64,000 nucleotides of DNA from Glandiceps talaboti (taxonomy: Eukaryota; Hemichordata; Enteropneusta; Spengelidae), in contig NC_135569.1 of assembly GCF_964340395.1 (NCBI RefSeq), positions 18,501,457-18,565,456 on the forward strand, written 5' to 3'. Shown in pieces: positions 21,259 to 35,275 of this stretch (position 1 is the stretch's first letter; every line of letters starts with the position of its first letter). Position numbers and translations under genes: made by a program. The notes beneath the pieces were generated by a model. It searched no databases. It saw only the letters and a program-made list of their open reading frames with translations, and was not told the DNA's origin.

Positions 21259-21363
21259 AGATGCCAATGAAACTTTAAAAGTGAGAAAGACAATGCTCTG
21301 AATACAGACAACTATGGACATGACGTACACAGTGTTCAGGCCTTTCAGTGTAAACATTGCTAG
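21259..21363 (+). pseudogene. Degenerate spectrin exon (DANET)
   Basis: After acceptor TATTCCAG, phase 2 start, the reading DANETLK is followed by a frameshift at about 21281 into EKDNALNTDNYGHDVHSVQA and a stop at 21361. Canonical alpha-spectrin has DADETKEWIEEKNQALNTDN then YGHDLASVQALQ, directly after the LGSAHEVQRFHR segment. So this is the natural partner of the DLNFRW exon, now broken. It is strong evidence that the right end of the locus is a pseudogene. Confidence 0.82.
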
Positions 21364-21599
21364 TATTACTTACAAACGGTATGAAATTGATGACACTGTC
21401 TGTAATCTTCAGAGATGTGTAAGTTTATCTATGTAACATTCTGAAATACTTCACTTTACTTTTTTTTGTAGCATAGTATTATGTTACATAGAGACGCTCA
21501 TTAGACAAAAGTTTATGATCTGTAATCATTTTAATATTTCATATCATTCATAGAATATTCGCATAAGTCAAATCTATACAATTTTGTATGATCATGACC
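21364..21599. other. No recognised feature
   Basis: AT-rich, after the spectrin relics. Confidence 0.4.
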
Positions 21600-22030
21600 T
21601 TGCGAGACACATTAGTCGGTTTTTTGAGGACATATTTGTCGTTTTTTTATGGTATTTGGTAAATTGGCTACAAACTAACTTCACAATTGCAAGTCAAAAC
21701 TACGAGAGTCAATCTAAGTATGGTACTTCCATTGACCTCACTGTACTAACAAGTACATGATTTCTCATGTTCAAAATAGATTTTCAATGATTTGCTATCC
21801 ATACCCTCTGAAAATATGAATGGCTAAAGCTGTTTGATGATGTATCTAATCTTGTCCTATTTACGAAATCTAACTGTATTTGCCAAAAACAATTGGCCTA
21901 GACTTGTTGCGACAGCAGTCGCCAACTTACAATCACACGATATGTACTCCAACGAGTTGTGCCGAAGATGTGTGTACTACTGTGCAGTAGTGATATACCA
22001 ATCGATTCAAGTTTCTGTGTGGTGGTAAAT
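21600..22030 (+). repeat. Family I dispersed repeat, copy 1
   Basis: Inverted relative to about 59500-59930: shares GGCTACAAACTAACTTCACA, GATGATGTAT and ATTTGCCAAAA..TTGGCC...GACTGTTG with its reverse complement. Both diverged; no ORF supported. Confidence 0.55.
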
Positions 22031-24014
22031 TTGTTTGTTAACAATGTCTGTTGATATCAATTTCTTTGAGTGTTCAGCGTAGCATTGTGGCATGCAATCA
22101 TCACTGATGAAATCGACACAGTGTAGTTAGTATCTATTGTTTTTCGACTACCTAGCCTAGTTATATATCATCCCATTCTGGTAGAGGTTTGACACATCTC
22201 ATGTGTGAATGGTTTTCTACACTATATAATCTCGAGTGTGCCATATTGATAATCTAAACATTTACTAGAGGGTCTTACAATGTCAGAATGCCAAATACAT
22301 TTGAGGTGTTGTTTAGTTCTTTCAAAACACTACAAATACGCGAAAAACATCATAATTCACATTTTTCCATCCTTTTTTAAAAGCTTTGGTGGTACTTTGT
22401 TAATCATGGCAATGGAGTGCAACATTTTTTGGTTGATAAAACATGATTTAAAAAAACTTCTGGTCTTTTGACATAGCATGGAGAGTTAAATTTGTGAACA
22501 TGATGACTCTATTCAGTCAAAATGACAGGGTTGAGTAGGCAAGTGGATAAAACTTTGAGAAATAGACCATGGTTTATAGGTGGATGTACCAGGTTACAGA
22601 ACACCTGGTGTTCAAGTATGCAGTGAATATATCATTAGACAACCACTCTGCTGACAAAAGTGTGTTCCCAGCCCGACCTGTCTTAGAATTAAACCAATTC
22701 ATATATACTCAGACAATTTGACAACGTGTATGATATTATATGCATATCAGTTATTTCCCCGTTTATGGCCAAAACAAATCTCTTCTTACGTCAACAGTGC
22801 TCAAACTGAAGTTACATTACCAAAACTTCATCCTGGACTATTTTGCATCTGAGGCTTTCAAAAATCCTTATTGTGTAATCCTGCATCAAAAAACATGTAT
22901 TGGAAAAACAGTTCACAGGAAATTAATTTATAATACTTTGACTGGCAATAATATACTACATTTTATTTGCCACCAATTGAGTATAACATTCACAATTTAC
23001 TGGGAAGTGTGGTTTCTTTACAATGATGAAGGGAAACACATCGTGTGTGCCTCATGTCTATAATGTATGTATACATTGTGACTGTCTAGTAACTACCTCT
23101 TGCTGTCCATGAATTTGTGTTTTTTGGGGACAATAAGTGCTCCATACAATCGATACTCAAAGAATATGTGTAGTGGTGTGGCTTACAATCACCATCACTA
23201 AGGGTATAGGATACTGCCATTAAAAGAGCTAAATATGTTGAAGAGCTAAACCTGTTTTTCTGAAAGTCATCGGTTCAGATTTATATGTGCAATCAGTAAC
23301 ATACATGTAAATGACAAATATGAGTTTCATTACACATCAACAATTTATGAAATATCACTTTAAAAATGCCAACAAGTTCTGAAGACACAAGTACAATAAA
23401 TGAATGATTTACAGAAAATAGAATAATGGTAAAATTCAACAATGGTAAGTTGCGCCTTATAAGTTATGGGGTCAACAATTTTCCATTGTGACTTCTTCTC
23501 CATTGTAAGAAAAGTATCATCATCTATCAGCTATGATGACCTACAGCATTATGTACCAAGTCTACCACCTATAAAGATGAATATAATAAAGTAATCTATT
23601 TGATCTTAAAATAATTTCATAAATTCAAAACTTAATATTAATTATAATCATTTGACTCTAGACTGTTCCTGTCAGTATGCACACCTACAGCTTATATTTT
23701 TAGAATCATATTATTACAATAAATGTTGCAATTTGTCTTTGAGCTAATTGTCAAAACAGTCAACAATGAAATATCCAATTGCAATATTACACAAAACGCT
23801 TTGAATGAAGTAACTTCTGATAATGTTTGATGAACTTCAGGTTTAAGTTTTCATAATTCCACTACAAATTTGGGGTACTTAACATAATGTAGCAAGTCCA
23901 CGTTTGTGGCATAATTCCACAAACACAAATCAACAACAAAAGTCGCAAATTAATGCAAGATTGGAAAAGTCATGATGAGAACCTTGACTCGTTCTGTTGT
24001 GAACTTACAACAGT
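22031..24014. other. No recognised feature
   Basis: AT-rich, with a 107-codon open frame at 22740-23063 that resembles nothing I know and has no splice or promoter context I can support. Confidence 0.4.
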
Positions 24015-24660
24015 TTATATAGCTTGTGGTGTCTAGTTTGGAAATTGTTCAAAGGAAAATGATTGCCTCACAGGTGTATGATTTGGGTAAAAAAATGTGG
24101 GTTTTTTTTGGTTAGAAAAAATTAAAATGTAAACCTACTGGGGGCAGATCAGTCTGAAATTGGGTGGGAACTTTCTTCGAGGGGTTTATAGTAAAAAGAA
24201 TTTCATTATATGATGCTCCTAATAGTGATATGCAAATTAGGTATACAAATATGAACTATTTGGTCAAAAATCTTTAATTCCGAAAGGACTTTGCTGATTT
24301 GTCTGTAATTTCACAGGGATGTTTCTTGGAATGTACAGATCAGTGAATATTAATCACATGATGATGCCATGAGTGATATGCAGATTATGGTTAAATACAT
24401 AAATAAATAAACATTCAAAACATGTATGTAAATGGGACTATTAAACAGCAAGAGCACGCCTACAGCAACAGTCAAATGATCACATGTATTGCAAAGATAT
24501 TATCAGAGATTCATAGGCAGGTGAATGAACATTCAAAAAATGTATGCAAATATGTCTAGCAACATGACCACTCCCATACCAACAGTTAAATGATTGTGTA
24601 TATTGCAAATGTAACAACAGGGCTGGATGGATAGGTAACTGTGATGACTTCTATTCATTA
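24015..24660 (+). mobile_element. Family B repeat, diverged fragment
   Basis: Contains GGTGTCTAGTTTGGAAATTG, GGTCAAAAATCTTTAATTCC, AGTGATATGCAAATTAGGTA and 3' core units with AATAAACATTCAAAAC and TATGTCTAGCAACATGACCA. Both ends eroded. Confidence 0.65.
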
Positions 24661-25737
24661 TCTGTACCAAAAGTGGCATCTTGACCTTATTTGAACCATA
24701 AATCGTACAGATTCAAATTTGATGTGTAGTTAGGAAATTACTTAGACTTGGATGTACACAGTGTGCATACACGTGTGGGTTCTATTGCTGTGAATATATT
24801 GGTACAGTACCTGATAGCATCCATAAGGGTTGTAAAATATAAGACTCTTCAGTTTAATTTTTATTGATTGTAATTTGTTTCATATGACTACTGACAGGCA
24901 ATGTAGACTCACTGATCTATTTTTTTGTTTTTGTGTGGAGAATGGGTTTATTATGGGTTTTTTTTTTGTGTTCTGAGCAAGTCATAACAATGGGATCACA
25001 GCCTCTTACAGTATCAAATCCTGAAAAAGAGAAAGAGCAAAAAATTATACCAAAACTACCAAAAGAGTGTGGATAGTGACAATATTATATTTTTGCTCAA
25101 ACTATAGATAAATATAGTAATTATATGAACTTTGATGTCATTTTTGCCCTGATTGGCATGTACCGGTATGTAGTCTAAACGATTATTGCAAGTGTGAACT
25201 ATAGTGATTTCAATCTGCCATTTGTCATGGAATTATGCCTTGAAACAACAAAAATCTAACAAAAACAAGAAATATATGAAGTGAAAGTTCAAGAAATCCA
25301 AATTTTTAAATATAGTGACCATGATTGTGTAAATCATACAGAGGTGAATTTACCAAAAGTTGAGGTAGCACACATGGAACAGATTATGTGAAAGTCACGA
25401 AAACAATATTCTATTCATGTTCAAATTTTACAAAACAATATACTTAACTACATAAAAATGACAGTTGATAATCTAAAATGCTGTAACGACTGATAATATT
25501 TCTAAAGCGAAAACAAAACAAAACATATCAGGCTCTCCAATGGTCAGTGAGTGGAATGCAGGCATCTCAGATTTGAAGGGAAATCTCATTAACATTAAAA
25601 TTTGTACCCAAGTTAATTAACTGAATAACTTTGCCATAAACACACAAGTTGGGGACTTAATATCTTTGGGACTATGTCTTCAATTGTTTGAAATGTTATT
25701 GCTATACAAGTCAGAAGAATAAACAGATTTTGATACT
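24661..25737. other. No recognised feature
   Basis: AT-rich unique-looking DNA between a family B fragment and the 48-bp minisatellite. Confidence 0.4.
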
Positions 25738-27167
25738 AAAATAAAGTTACTGTATAAATAGTATTTCATGTTGTCATAAACAGCTAAAATAAAGTTACTG
25801 TATAAATAGTATTTCATAATGTCATAAACAGCTAAAATAAAGTTACTGTATAAATAGTATTTCATATTGTCATAAACAGCTAAAATAAAGTTACTGTATA
25901 AAAAGTATTTCATATTGTCATAAACAGCTAAAATAAAGTTACTGTACAAATAGTATTTCATAATGTCATAAACAGCTAAAATAAAGTTACTGTATAAATA
26001 GTATTTCATATTGTCATAAACAGCTAAAATAAAGTTACTGTATAAATAATATTTCATATTGTCATAAACAGCTAAAATAAAGTTACTGTATAAATAGTAT
26101 TTCATATTGTCATAAACAGCTAAAATAAAGTTACTGTATAAATAGTATTTCATATTGTCATAAACAGCTAAAATAAAGTTACTGTACAAATAGTATTTCA
26201 TAATGTCATAAACAGCTAAAATAAAGTTACTGTATAAATAGTATTTCATATTGTCATAAACAGCTAAAATAAAGTTACTGTACAAATAGTATTTCATATT
26301 GTCATGAACAGCTAAATAAAGTTACTGTATAAATAGTATTTCATATTGTCATAAACAGCTAAAATAAAGTTACTGTATAAATAGTATTCCATGTCATAAA
26401 CAGCTAAAATAAAGTTACTGTATAAATAGTATTTCATATTGTCATGAACAGCTAAAATAAAGTTACTGTATAAATAGTATTTCATATTGTCATAAACAGC
26501 TAAAATAAAGTTACTGTATAAGTAGTATTCCATGTCATAAACAGCTAAAATAAAGTTACTGTATAAATAGTATTTCATATTGTCATGAACAGCTAAAATA
26601 AAGTTACTGTATAAATAGTTTTTCATATTGTCATAAACAGCTAAAATAAAGTTACTGTACAAATAGTATTCCATGCCATAAACAGCTAAAATAAAGTTAC
26701 TGTATAAATAGTATTTCATATTGTCATGAACAGCTAAAATAAAGTTACTGTATAAATAGTATTTCATATTGTCATAAACAGCTAAAATAAAGTTACTGTA
26801 TAAATAGTATTTCATATTGTCATAAACAGCTAAAATAAAGTTACTGTACAAATAGTATTTCATATTGTCATAAACAGCTAAAATAAAGTTACTGTATAAA
26901 TAGTATTTCATATTGTCATAAACAGCTAAAATAAAGTTACTGTATAAATAGTATTTCATATTGTCATAAACAGCTAAAATAAAGTTACTGTATAAATAGT
27001 ATTTCATATTGTCATAAACAGCTAAAATAAAGTTACTGTACAAATAGTATTTCATATTGTCATAAACAGCTAAAATAAAGTTACTGTACAAATAGTATTT
27101 CATATTGTCATGAACAGCTAAAATAAAGTTACTGTACAAATAGTATTTCATATTGTCATGAACAGCT
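25738..27167. repeat. 48-bp minisatellite, about 30 copies
   Basis: Unit AAAATAAAGTTACTGTATAA...ATTGTCATAAACAGCT. Length 48 = 3 x 16, so the - strand is open as repeats of MKYYLYSNFILAVYDN: two long frames, 26312-27151 and 25680-26297, separated by one missing A at about 26314. Three units are 45 bp (TATTCCATG), an indel of exactly three bases. Most variants are at three sites: TAT/CAT (Y/H), AAT/ATT (N/I) and TTA/TTG (silent). Confidence 0.95.
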
Positions 27168-27298
27168 AGATATGTTTATCTGTCAAAGTAACCCTATTTG
27201 ACTGTATTCTTTGGAAATGCATGTGAACATGTACAAAATGAGTACCGTAGTCATTACATATATGATTATACCAGAGGTAATAGAGTTGGAACATACCC

Positions 27299-27301
<3 letters not shown>

Positions 27302-27393
<92 letters not shown>
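27302..27393. repeat. (TA)n microsatellite
   Basis: About 46 TA units without interruption. Confidence 0.97.
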
Positions 27394-27394
<1 letters not shown>

Positions 27395-27663
27395 CTGCAA
27401 TGAAACTATTTAGATAAAAACTTTGACTTATTCTAAGCACAGATGACTCATGACTGTAAATTACTTGCATACCAAGTATACAGAGAATTATGAACAGCTA
27501 AAACTTTGATTCAAGTGGCCAGAATTGCTAATTCAGAACTAGACCAGAGAATAATCATTGCCTTTCAAATCTAGCAATCATGCTGGTTTTAAAATCTGTT
27601 GTCTCGTCTCATCTGTTATAGAACAGAAACAACAATTAGCTTTTTAAACAATTATTCCTTTTA
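27394..27663. other. No recognised feature
   Basis: Short unique stretch before a family B element. Confidence 0.4.
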
Positions 27664-29807
<2,144 letters not shown>

Positions 29808-30346
29808 TGACAACATACATGTAATAACTCCTTCAAAGTGTATGAAATGTGTTATAGCTTATAGACCCTTCAATCTAGCAATGACCTCCTGGTATAGTGT
29901 GTTAGCAAGTCTAATACATGTATGACAATTATCCATACACAGATCATCATTAGTTTTGAGTAGATTCTTTGTGTAGCTATATGGTTTGTCAACATCAACA
30001 TGTTCCTGGTCCTATTATCCCATAATATTCTTTACCTTGAAATTCCAATTGTTGTTTGGACTGTTGACTCTGGCTAATGTAACAATTGCAAATTATCCAA
30101 AGCACTAAGATCTCAACACACTCAACACCTGAACTGATATAATTGAAATGAGAAAATGATTGCAAAATGAAACACATAGGCATGCCTTCAATCATAGAAT
30201 ATTTCAGCAATCTCCTGGCAGAGATTAAACATATACTTAACATAACAAGAAATGAACTACATGTACAACAAATGTATCTTGCAATAATTTCAAAGAAAAC
30301 TACACAGTTGTAAATAAATGTTCTCCTCAAATACACACACATTATT

Positions 30347-30409
<63 letters not shown>

Positions 30410-31071
30410 GACATATCTTGGTATTTCAATTCTTCATGTAATTTAATACTCATAAAATTCAGTGGCAAACATGTTCAGGAAAAAAAATATTATTTTATAA
30501 TATTATATCATAACAATTTAGTTCACATTAATACTTTGATCTGCAATGGGATGGATGTTTGAAATGAATGAATGTAACCTGACTTTGAACATACAAACAC
30601 ATTCAAGTATCAGAAATGCATACTTGACAATCACATACATTTGTGATAACAACTTTTACAATAAATACAATAACAATTTGACAGACTAAATTATATATAA
30701 GAAAATCAAGAATACATGGTAGTCTAATAGCTTCAAAAATCATTTCTGGCTCTTTAGTATTGTACACAATGACAAAAACATATGGAAATAAGTAGTGACA
30801 TATTCATTGATATTTATCTTGATAATGTCGAGACAAATTTAACCTATAAACTTGATTACACAGTGATTTTGGTGATTTGTCTCTCCAATTGGCAGCATGA
30901 AATTTTATAGCTGAAGGGCATATACACTAGTACTCCTCAAACAATGAAACAGCAAGATATTGAAGGGAAGACCATTAATTAGGATTTGTGTAATATGATC
31001 ATGTTTTCCATCACTGTTATAAGTTGGGTGACTGAGTTCTGTGCTTTTCTGAAGAGATTTGTACAGGTTTT
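29808..31071. other. No gene; contains a GATA microsatellite
   Basis: (GATA)n at about 30347-30409; otherwise AT-rich without recognised content. Confidence 0.5.
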
Positions 31072-31150
31072 AGCTCAACTAAACACTCAGGATCAGTCGT
31101 ACTTATGGCATGATGCAGTGTCTGACCATGCGTGTGTCTGTGTCTATGTA

Positions 31151-31203
<53 letters not shown>

Positions 31204-33262
31204 ACAACTTAAAAAATCAAAATGATCTTACGAGTGATGTGTGATTTGGGTTAAAAAACTTAAACTCATAAACTGCTAGACAGGTATAGGTCTGAAATTT
31301 GCTGGGAACTTTCTTAAAGGTGTTTAGGTGTTCACAATAATTTGTCCATGACAAGATGATCCCATCAGTGATAGTTCCAAAGCTACTGCGCAGTTTGGGC
31401 TGAAAGTTAATGGGATGCATCTGGGGATGTGTAGATGAAGCTGTATTCATCATGTGATGATCTTAACAGCGATATGCAAATAAGTCTAACTTGGTGGGAA
31501 TGTTGCTAGAGGTGATATTCTGCAGTTAATGTTGACCACACCCTTAGCAACAGTGAAATGACGATGCACATTACAAAGATAACAACAGGGATGGGTAGGT
31601 AAGGGATGACATCGAAATCAAACACATCGTAATTACGCGTCATAACGAGCGTAGATACGCATAATTTTTTATCGCCAACACACAATAGTGATTCTCACCT
31701 TCCGTGTTTCCAATGATGACATCGTCTTCTATCGTAGTTGATCGTAGTTTGTCATAATTTTTGATCGTCAAAGAAAACCACGTACTCCAGTCAGTAATGT
31801 GCTGATGAAACTAGTACTGTACATGTTTTTATGAGTGCAAGTTCATGGGCGATATTCATAAAAAAAAAACTATAAGATACGCACGAAATCAAAGTTTCAA
31901 TATTCAGTAAATCTTTTCACGAACATGACGGTATGTATTCGAAATTTATTGTGATGGACGCATGGACGTAATATTGTAACAGTCCTGGGTTAACAGTAAA
32001 TCTTTGAGGAAGATTATTGTACAATTGTGTGACTTTCAAAGCAGTTAGACTTTCTTTTTGGTTTTTGCACGTCGACAAACTAACAGTACAACTTACAAGC
32101 TCATGCTTGACGGCCATGGTAGGGCCAAGAAATACTGTTGAATTTCCGGGTTGCGGAAGTGCAGTTTTGACTTTTATATCATCAAATAACGGGATTTGTT
32201 TTATATATTCTAAAACAACAACTAATTTTTTGTGTTTCTCAGTACAGTAACATTCCTAAATGATGGGGTTGAGTTGAGAAATCGCAATGTTCGGCAACAC
32301 GTGGCGTGATGCATGATGTCGGTAGATAAACATAGAGACGCAAGTGATGAACGTATTCAGTTATTCCTAGCCCGAAATTTCGTTATATAAATGACGTTTT
32401 TTAGGTGAATTCTAAATCAATCAAATCAAACGATATATTAATGCGAGACAAGCTTTAGTTTATAATTTGTTTTTATGGACAATGTTCGAATTCAACTGAC
32501 GAATCCTGCGACTCGAATCTAACACGATCAATGCACCGTTCACCAGCCAGACGAAAATGGTCGACATGTTTGTTGACTAGCCGAGAAGTGCATAAGGAAG
32601 TTGTGAGGCAGTCCGAATAAATAGATGTAAAATCCGACGTTTCGAATAAAAATTCTTCTTCAAGGTATTTTTAGGCAAGACATATTAGGTAAACATCTGA
32701 ATATATCTGAAACACTTAGTTGACTAGCCGACTGTATGAATGCCATAGAAGGCATCTAATGAATAACATTGAAAAAAGTAAGCGTGAAACTGATTTGCAC
32801 AGGAAAGAAAACCTTTTTGTTTCGTTATTTTTTTCACGATGAAGACTACGCGTAAATGGTCGTAGTTTGGGCTTATGAATAACGAACAATAGGTGTTTAC
32901 TTTTTATTGTCTACAACCTAAAGTACATGAATATGCGTTGAGACTTATGAATATTCACCGTAGTACATCGTAACTACTAGTAGCTACTCGTCTTTACTCG
33001 TTACGACGCGTAATTACGATGCTTTTGATTTCGATGTCGCCCCTAAGTGACTAAAGGTTCATAAAATGTATGCAAATATGCCTAGCAACAGGACCGCACC
33101 CATAGCAACAGCTAAGTGATGGTTTATATTGCAATGATGAAAAGTGGGAAGGGTGGGCAAGTTACTGAAAATTCCAAAAATGAATGCAAATATCCCTAGC
33201 ACCAAGGCCATGTCCATAGCAACAGCCGAATACAGTTGTGCTGCAATGCCATTAGCCCTATT
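31072..33262 (+). mobile_element. Family B element interrupted by a TAA-flanked element
   Basis: Starts AGCTCAACTAAACACTCAGG, has a (TG)n tract (about 31151-31200), then GACAACTTAAA and core subunits to GGATGGGTAGGTAA. After the insertion it resumes GTGACTAAAGG...TGTATGCAAATATGCCTAGC and ends CAGTTGTGCTGCAATGCCAT. Confidence 0.75.
31603..33043. mobile_element. PIF/Harbinger-like 1,441-bp TIR element
   Basis: TIRs of at least 45 bp: GGGATGACATCGAAATCAAA at 31603 against GGGGCGACATCGAAATCAAA read from 33043, then CATCGTAATTACGCGTC shared. The flanks are TAA on both sides (31600-31602, 33044-33046). A 3-bp TWA duplication with TIRs starting GG is the PIF/Harbinger pattern (established knowledge). 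No transposase or Myb-like frame found, so it is non-autonomous. A diverged inner copy lies at 50990-51440. Confidence 0.85.
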
Positions 33263-33265
33263 TTT

Positions 33266-33590
33266 GAAATCTACCTGCACCGGCAGAATTAATTAACTTT
33301 TCACCACTCGCAAGTGGTGTATTTTGCCACTTGCTACTCGCAACTTTCACTCGCATCATGCATATTTTGTACCTTGTACCTGGATAATTTGAGCCCTGGA
33401 AGTAACCAAGCTTGTATTTATGGGAGTCGACAGGTTGGCCAGACGAGTGTAAGCCTAGCAACACCATGAGGGGGGCGATACAGCACATGGCTGGTAATGA
33501 TTCTCTCTGTGCAACCCTCGGAACCGCGACATTTTTTTAAGAGTCAGAAGCCCAGCACACATTCTCATTGAGACCTCAGAGGTATCAAGG
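33266..33590 (+). repeat. Family F module, left inverted arm
   Basis: The reverse complement matches about 39400-39705: shared features TTTCACCACTCGCAAGTGG, ACCTTGTACCTGGATAATTT, AAGCTTGTATTTATGGGAGT and CAGCACATGGCTGG. It starts TTTTGAAATCTACCTGCAC, which is also mirrored at 41451-41470. Confidence 0.75.
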
Positions 33591-33761
33591 TTTAACATTG
33601 TTGGGAGGGAAGTGGGTAATAAAGATTTTGAAGTAATCTGTAATCAGTAAAGTAAAGGCAGCAATTAATGGTAGGTGATTAGTGAGGTTATTACAATAGG
33701 CTTCTGTTAGTCTGTTATTCTGCAGTAAATATGTAAATGAGTTATGCTGTGTGCTGCAGTC

Positions 33762-33855
33762 ACGCCACATCATCTGCGACGGTCTCTGCTTCCACCATAT
33801 GTGTATTAACGCCACATCATCTGCGACGGTCTCTGCTTCCACCATATGTGTATTA
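33762..33855. repeat. 47-bp direct duplication
   Basis: Two identical copies beginning ACGCCACATCATCTGCGACG at 33762 and 33809. Confidence 0.95.
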
Positions 33856-34019
33856 TCTTGGATTTGGTTCGTATTGCCACTGCCTCTTCATTATAACGGC
33901 CACCATTTTATCAAGTCATGCCTTCAGTACTGTATAGCGCTGCCACCTTTAGCACTGCCACATTGATGAACATTGGAAAGAATGTCATCAGCATCTCTAT
34001 TGTCTAAAGTGAATACCAA

Positions 34020-35275
34020 TATGGAACAAACTCAAGAATCTGAATATATGCAAGACCCCGGATACCAAGAGAGGCTGTACTGCCGGCAGACTGAAGCAAC
34101 ATATCCTATTGAAACGATCATCTGTTAAAGAACTATCAACCGACTGATTCTGTATCAGTTATGTCTTGTCAAGATTCCTGTCACTCAAAGCCTTAAACGT
34201 AAAACAACTGTTACAGAAACATTATTCACGAGTACTTAATTCAGTTGACTTGTTCTCCATGTCTGTAGAACTTATGGAGGTTCGTATAAAAACTCAATTG
34301 TCGTATGTCATATTTGTTGTCGTCTACCATCCTCCGCCAAACAAATCTAATGGTTATACCATTGATCATATTATCACCCATGTACTACTACCGTTGCTGA
34401 CGCTCAAGTGGAACCAGTCTACACCATGTCAAATCACTTTCTATCAATCATCCCTACCTCTACAGAGACACTTGAAAATGTATAAGCATGAGATGTTTCA
34501 AAGGTTTCTCTGCTGATTATTTGCATCTGACTTCATTTCCCGTTGTACTCAAACACTGGAAAATGTTGATTATCACCCAAACTTGACTCACTCTATCATA
34601 TTCTTCATGATACACATGATTATCATGCTCCTCTGCGGAAACGATTGGTTCCTAACATTACTGATTACTGATTCCATCTTCGAGGAAAGCAAGGATGAAA
34701 GCTGAGAGAGCCTGGAGAAAATCTGAACTGGAAATGCATGCCAAATATACAGAGAACTTCAAACAAATGTGCAAAAAGTTAAAGCTGCCAAGAAAAGTTA
34801 CTATGCCGGCCTGGTTGAAAACTGCTGGAGTTCAGAAAAAGCTCTTCACTGGACTTCATGGACATACAAAAACTCATACATTACCCGATCATAATGACTC
34901 TGTTGAACTTGGAGATTGGTTTGCCCAGTTTTTCTATGCCGATGACTCTAATTTGTCTTTCCCCCTTACAAATTACGATGATACACTTAGAAATCTTGAA
35001 TCATGTATTTCCAATGTCAGAGCTTGGATGTCTTCAAATTTTCTTTGCCTTAATGACAGATGTTATTTTTTGCTGGAAATTATGACCCTGCTTACAATGG
35101 CACACAAAATATTCGTTTTGGTGATGCGTTGATTTCTGCCCAGTGTCAGGCAAAGAGCCTTGTAGCCAGCCTTGATTCTTGTCTCTCTGTGAATTAAGCC
35201 TCATGTTAGCCAGATTTATTGTTCTTCCATGTTTCATATTCGCTGTATTACTCCTGTACGTATGGGGAGTAAACA
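34020..35275 (+). mobile_element. CR1/Jockey-like LINE remnant with internal deletion
   Basis: Decayed, frame-broken remnant of a non-LTR element. Endonuclease-domain end: VVVYHPPPNKSNG (about 34315), then in other frames a segment with DSLYHILHDTHDYHAPLRKR, then RAWRKSELEMHAKYTENFKQ and MCKKLK from 34695. After DSVELGDWFAQFF it jumps directly to YADDSNLSFPLTNYDDTLRN, so the RT fingers and palm up to YADD are deleted. It continues LESCISNVRAWMSSNFLCLN and, in another frame, NGTQNIRFGDALISAQ to about 35270. The order EN, linker, YADD, LNDDKTE-like region is that of CR1/Jockey-type elements. Confidence 0.78.
34695..35132 (+). pseudogene. LINE polyprotein remnant, linker fused to post-YADD segment
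   Basis: A 145-codon open frame that crosses the internal deletion: linker residues 1-76, then YADDSNL from about residue 77. It keeps YADD but lacks the other RT motifs, so it cannot be an active enzyme. The frame is lost after SSNFLCLNDRC. Confidence 0.7.

Noticed and set aside
25738-27167. CRISPR-like array
   Set aside because: Units are contiguous 48-bp copies with no unique spacers, in an eukaryotic context.
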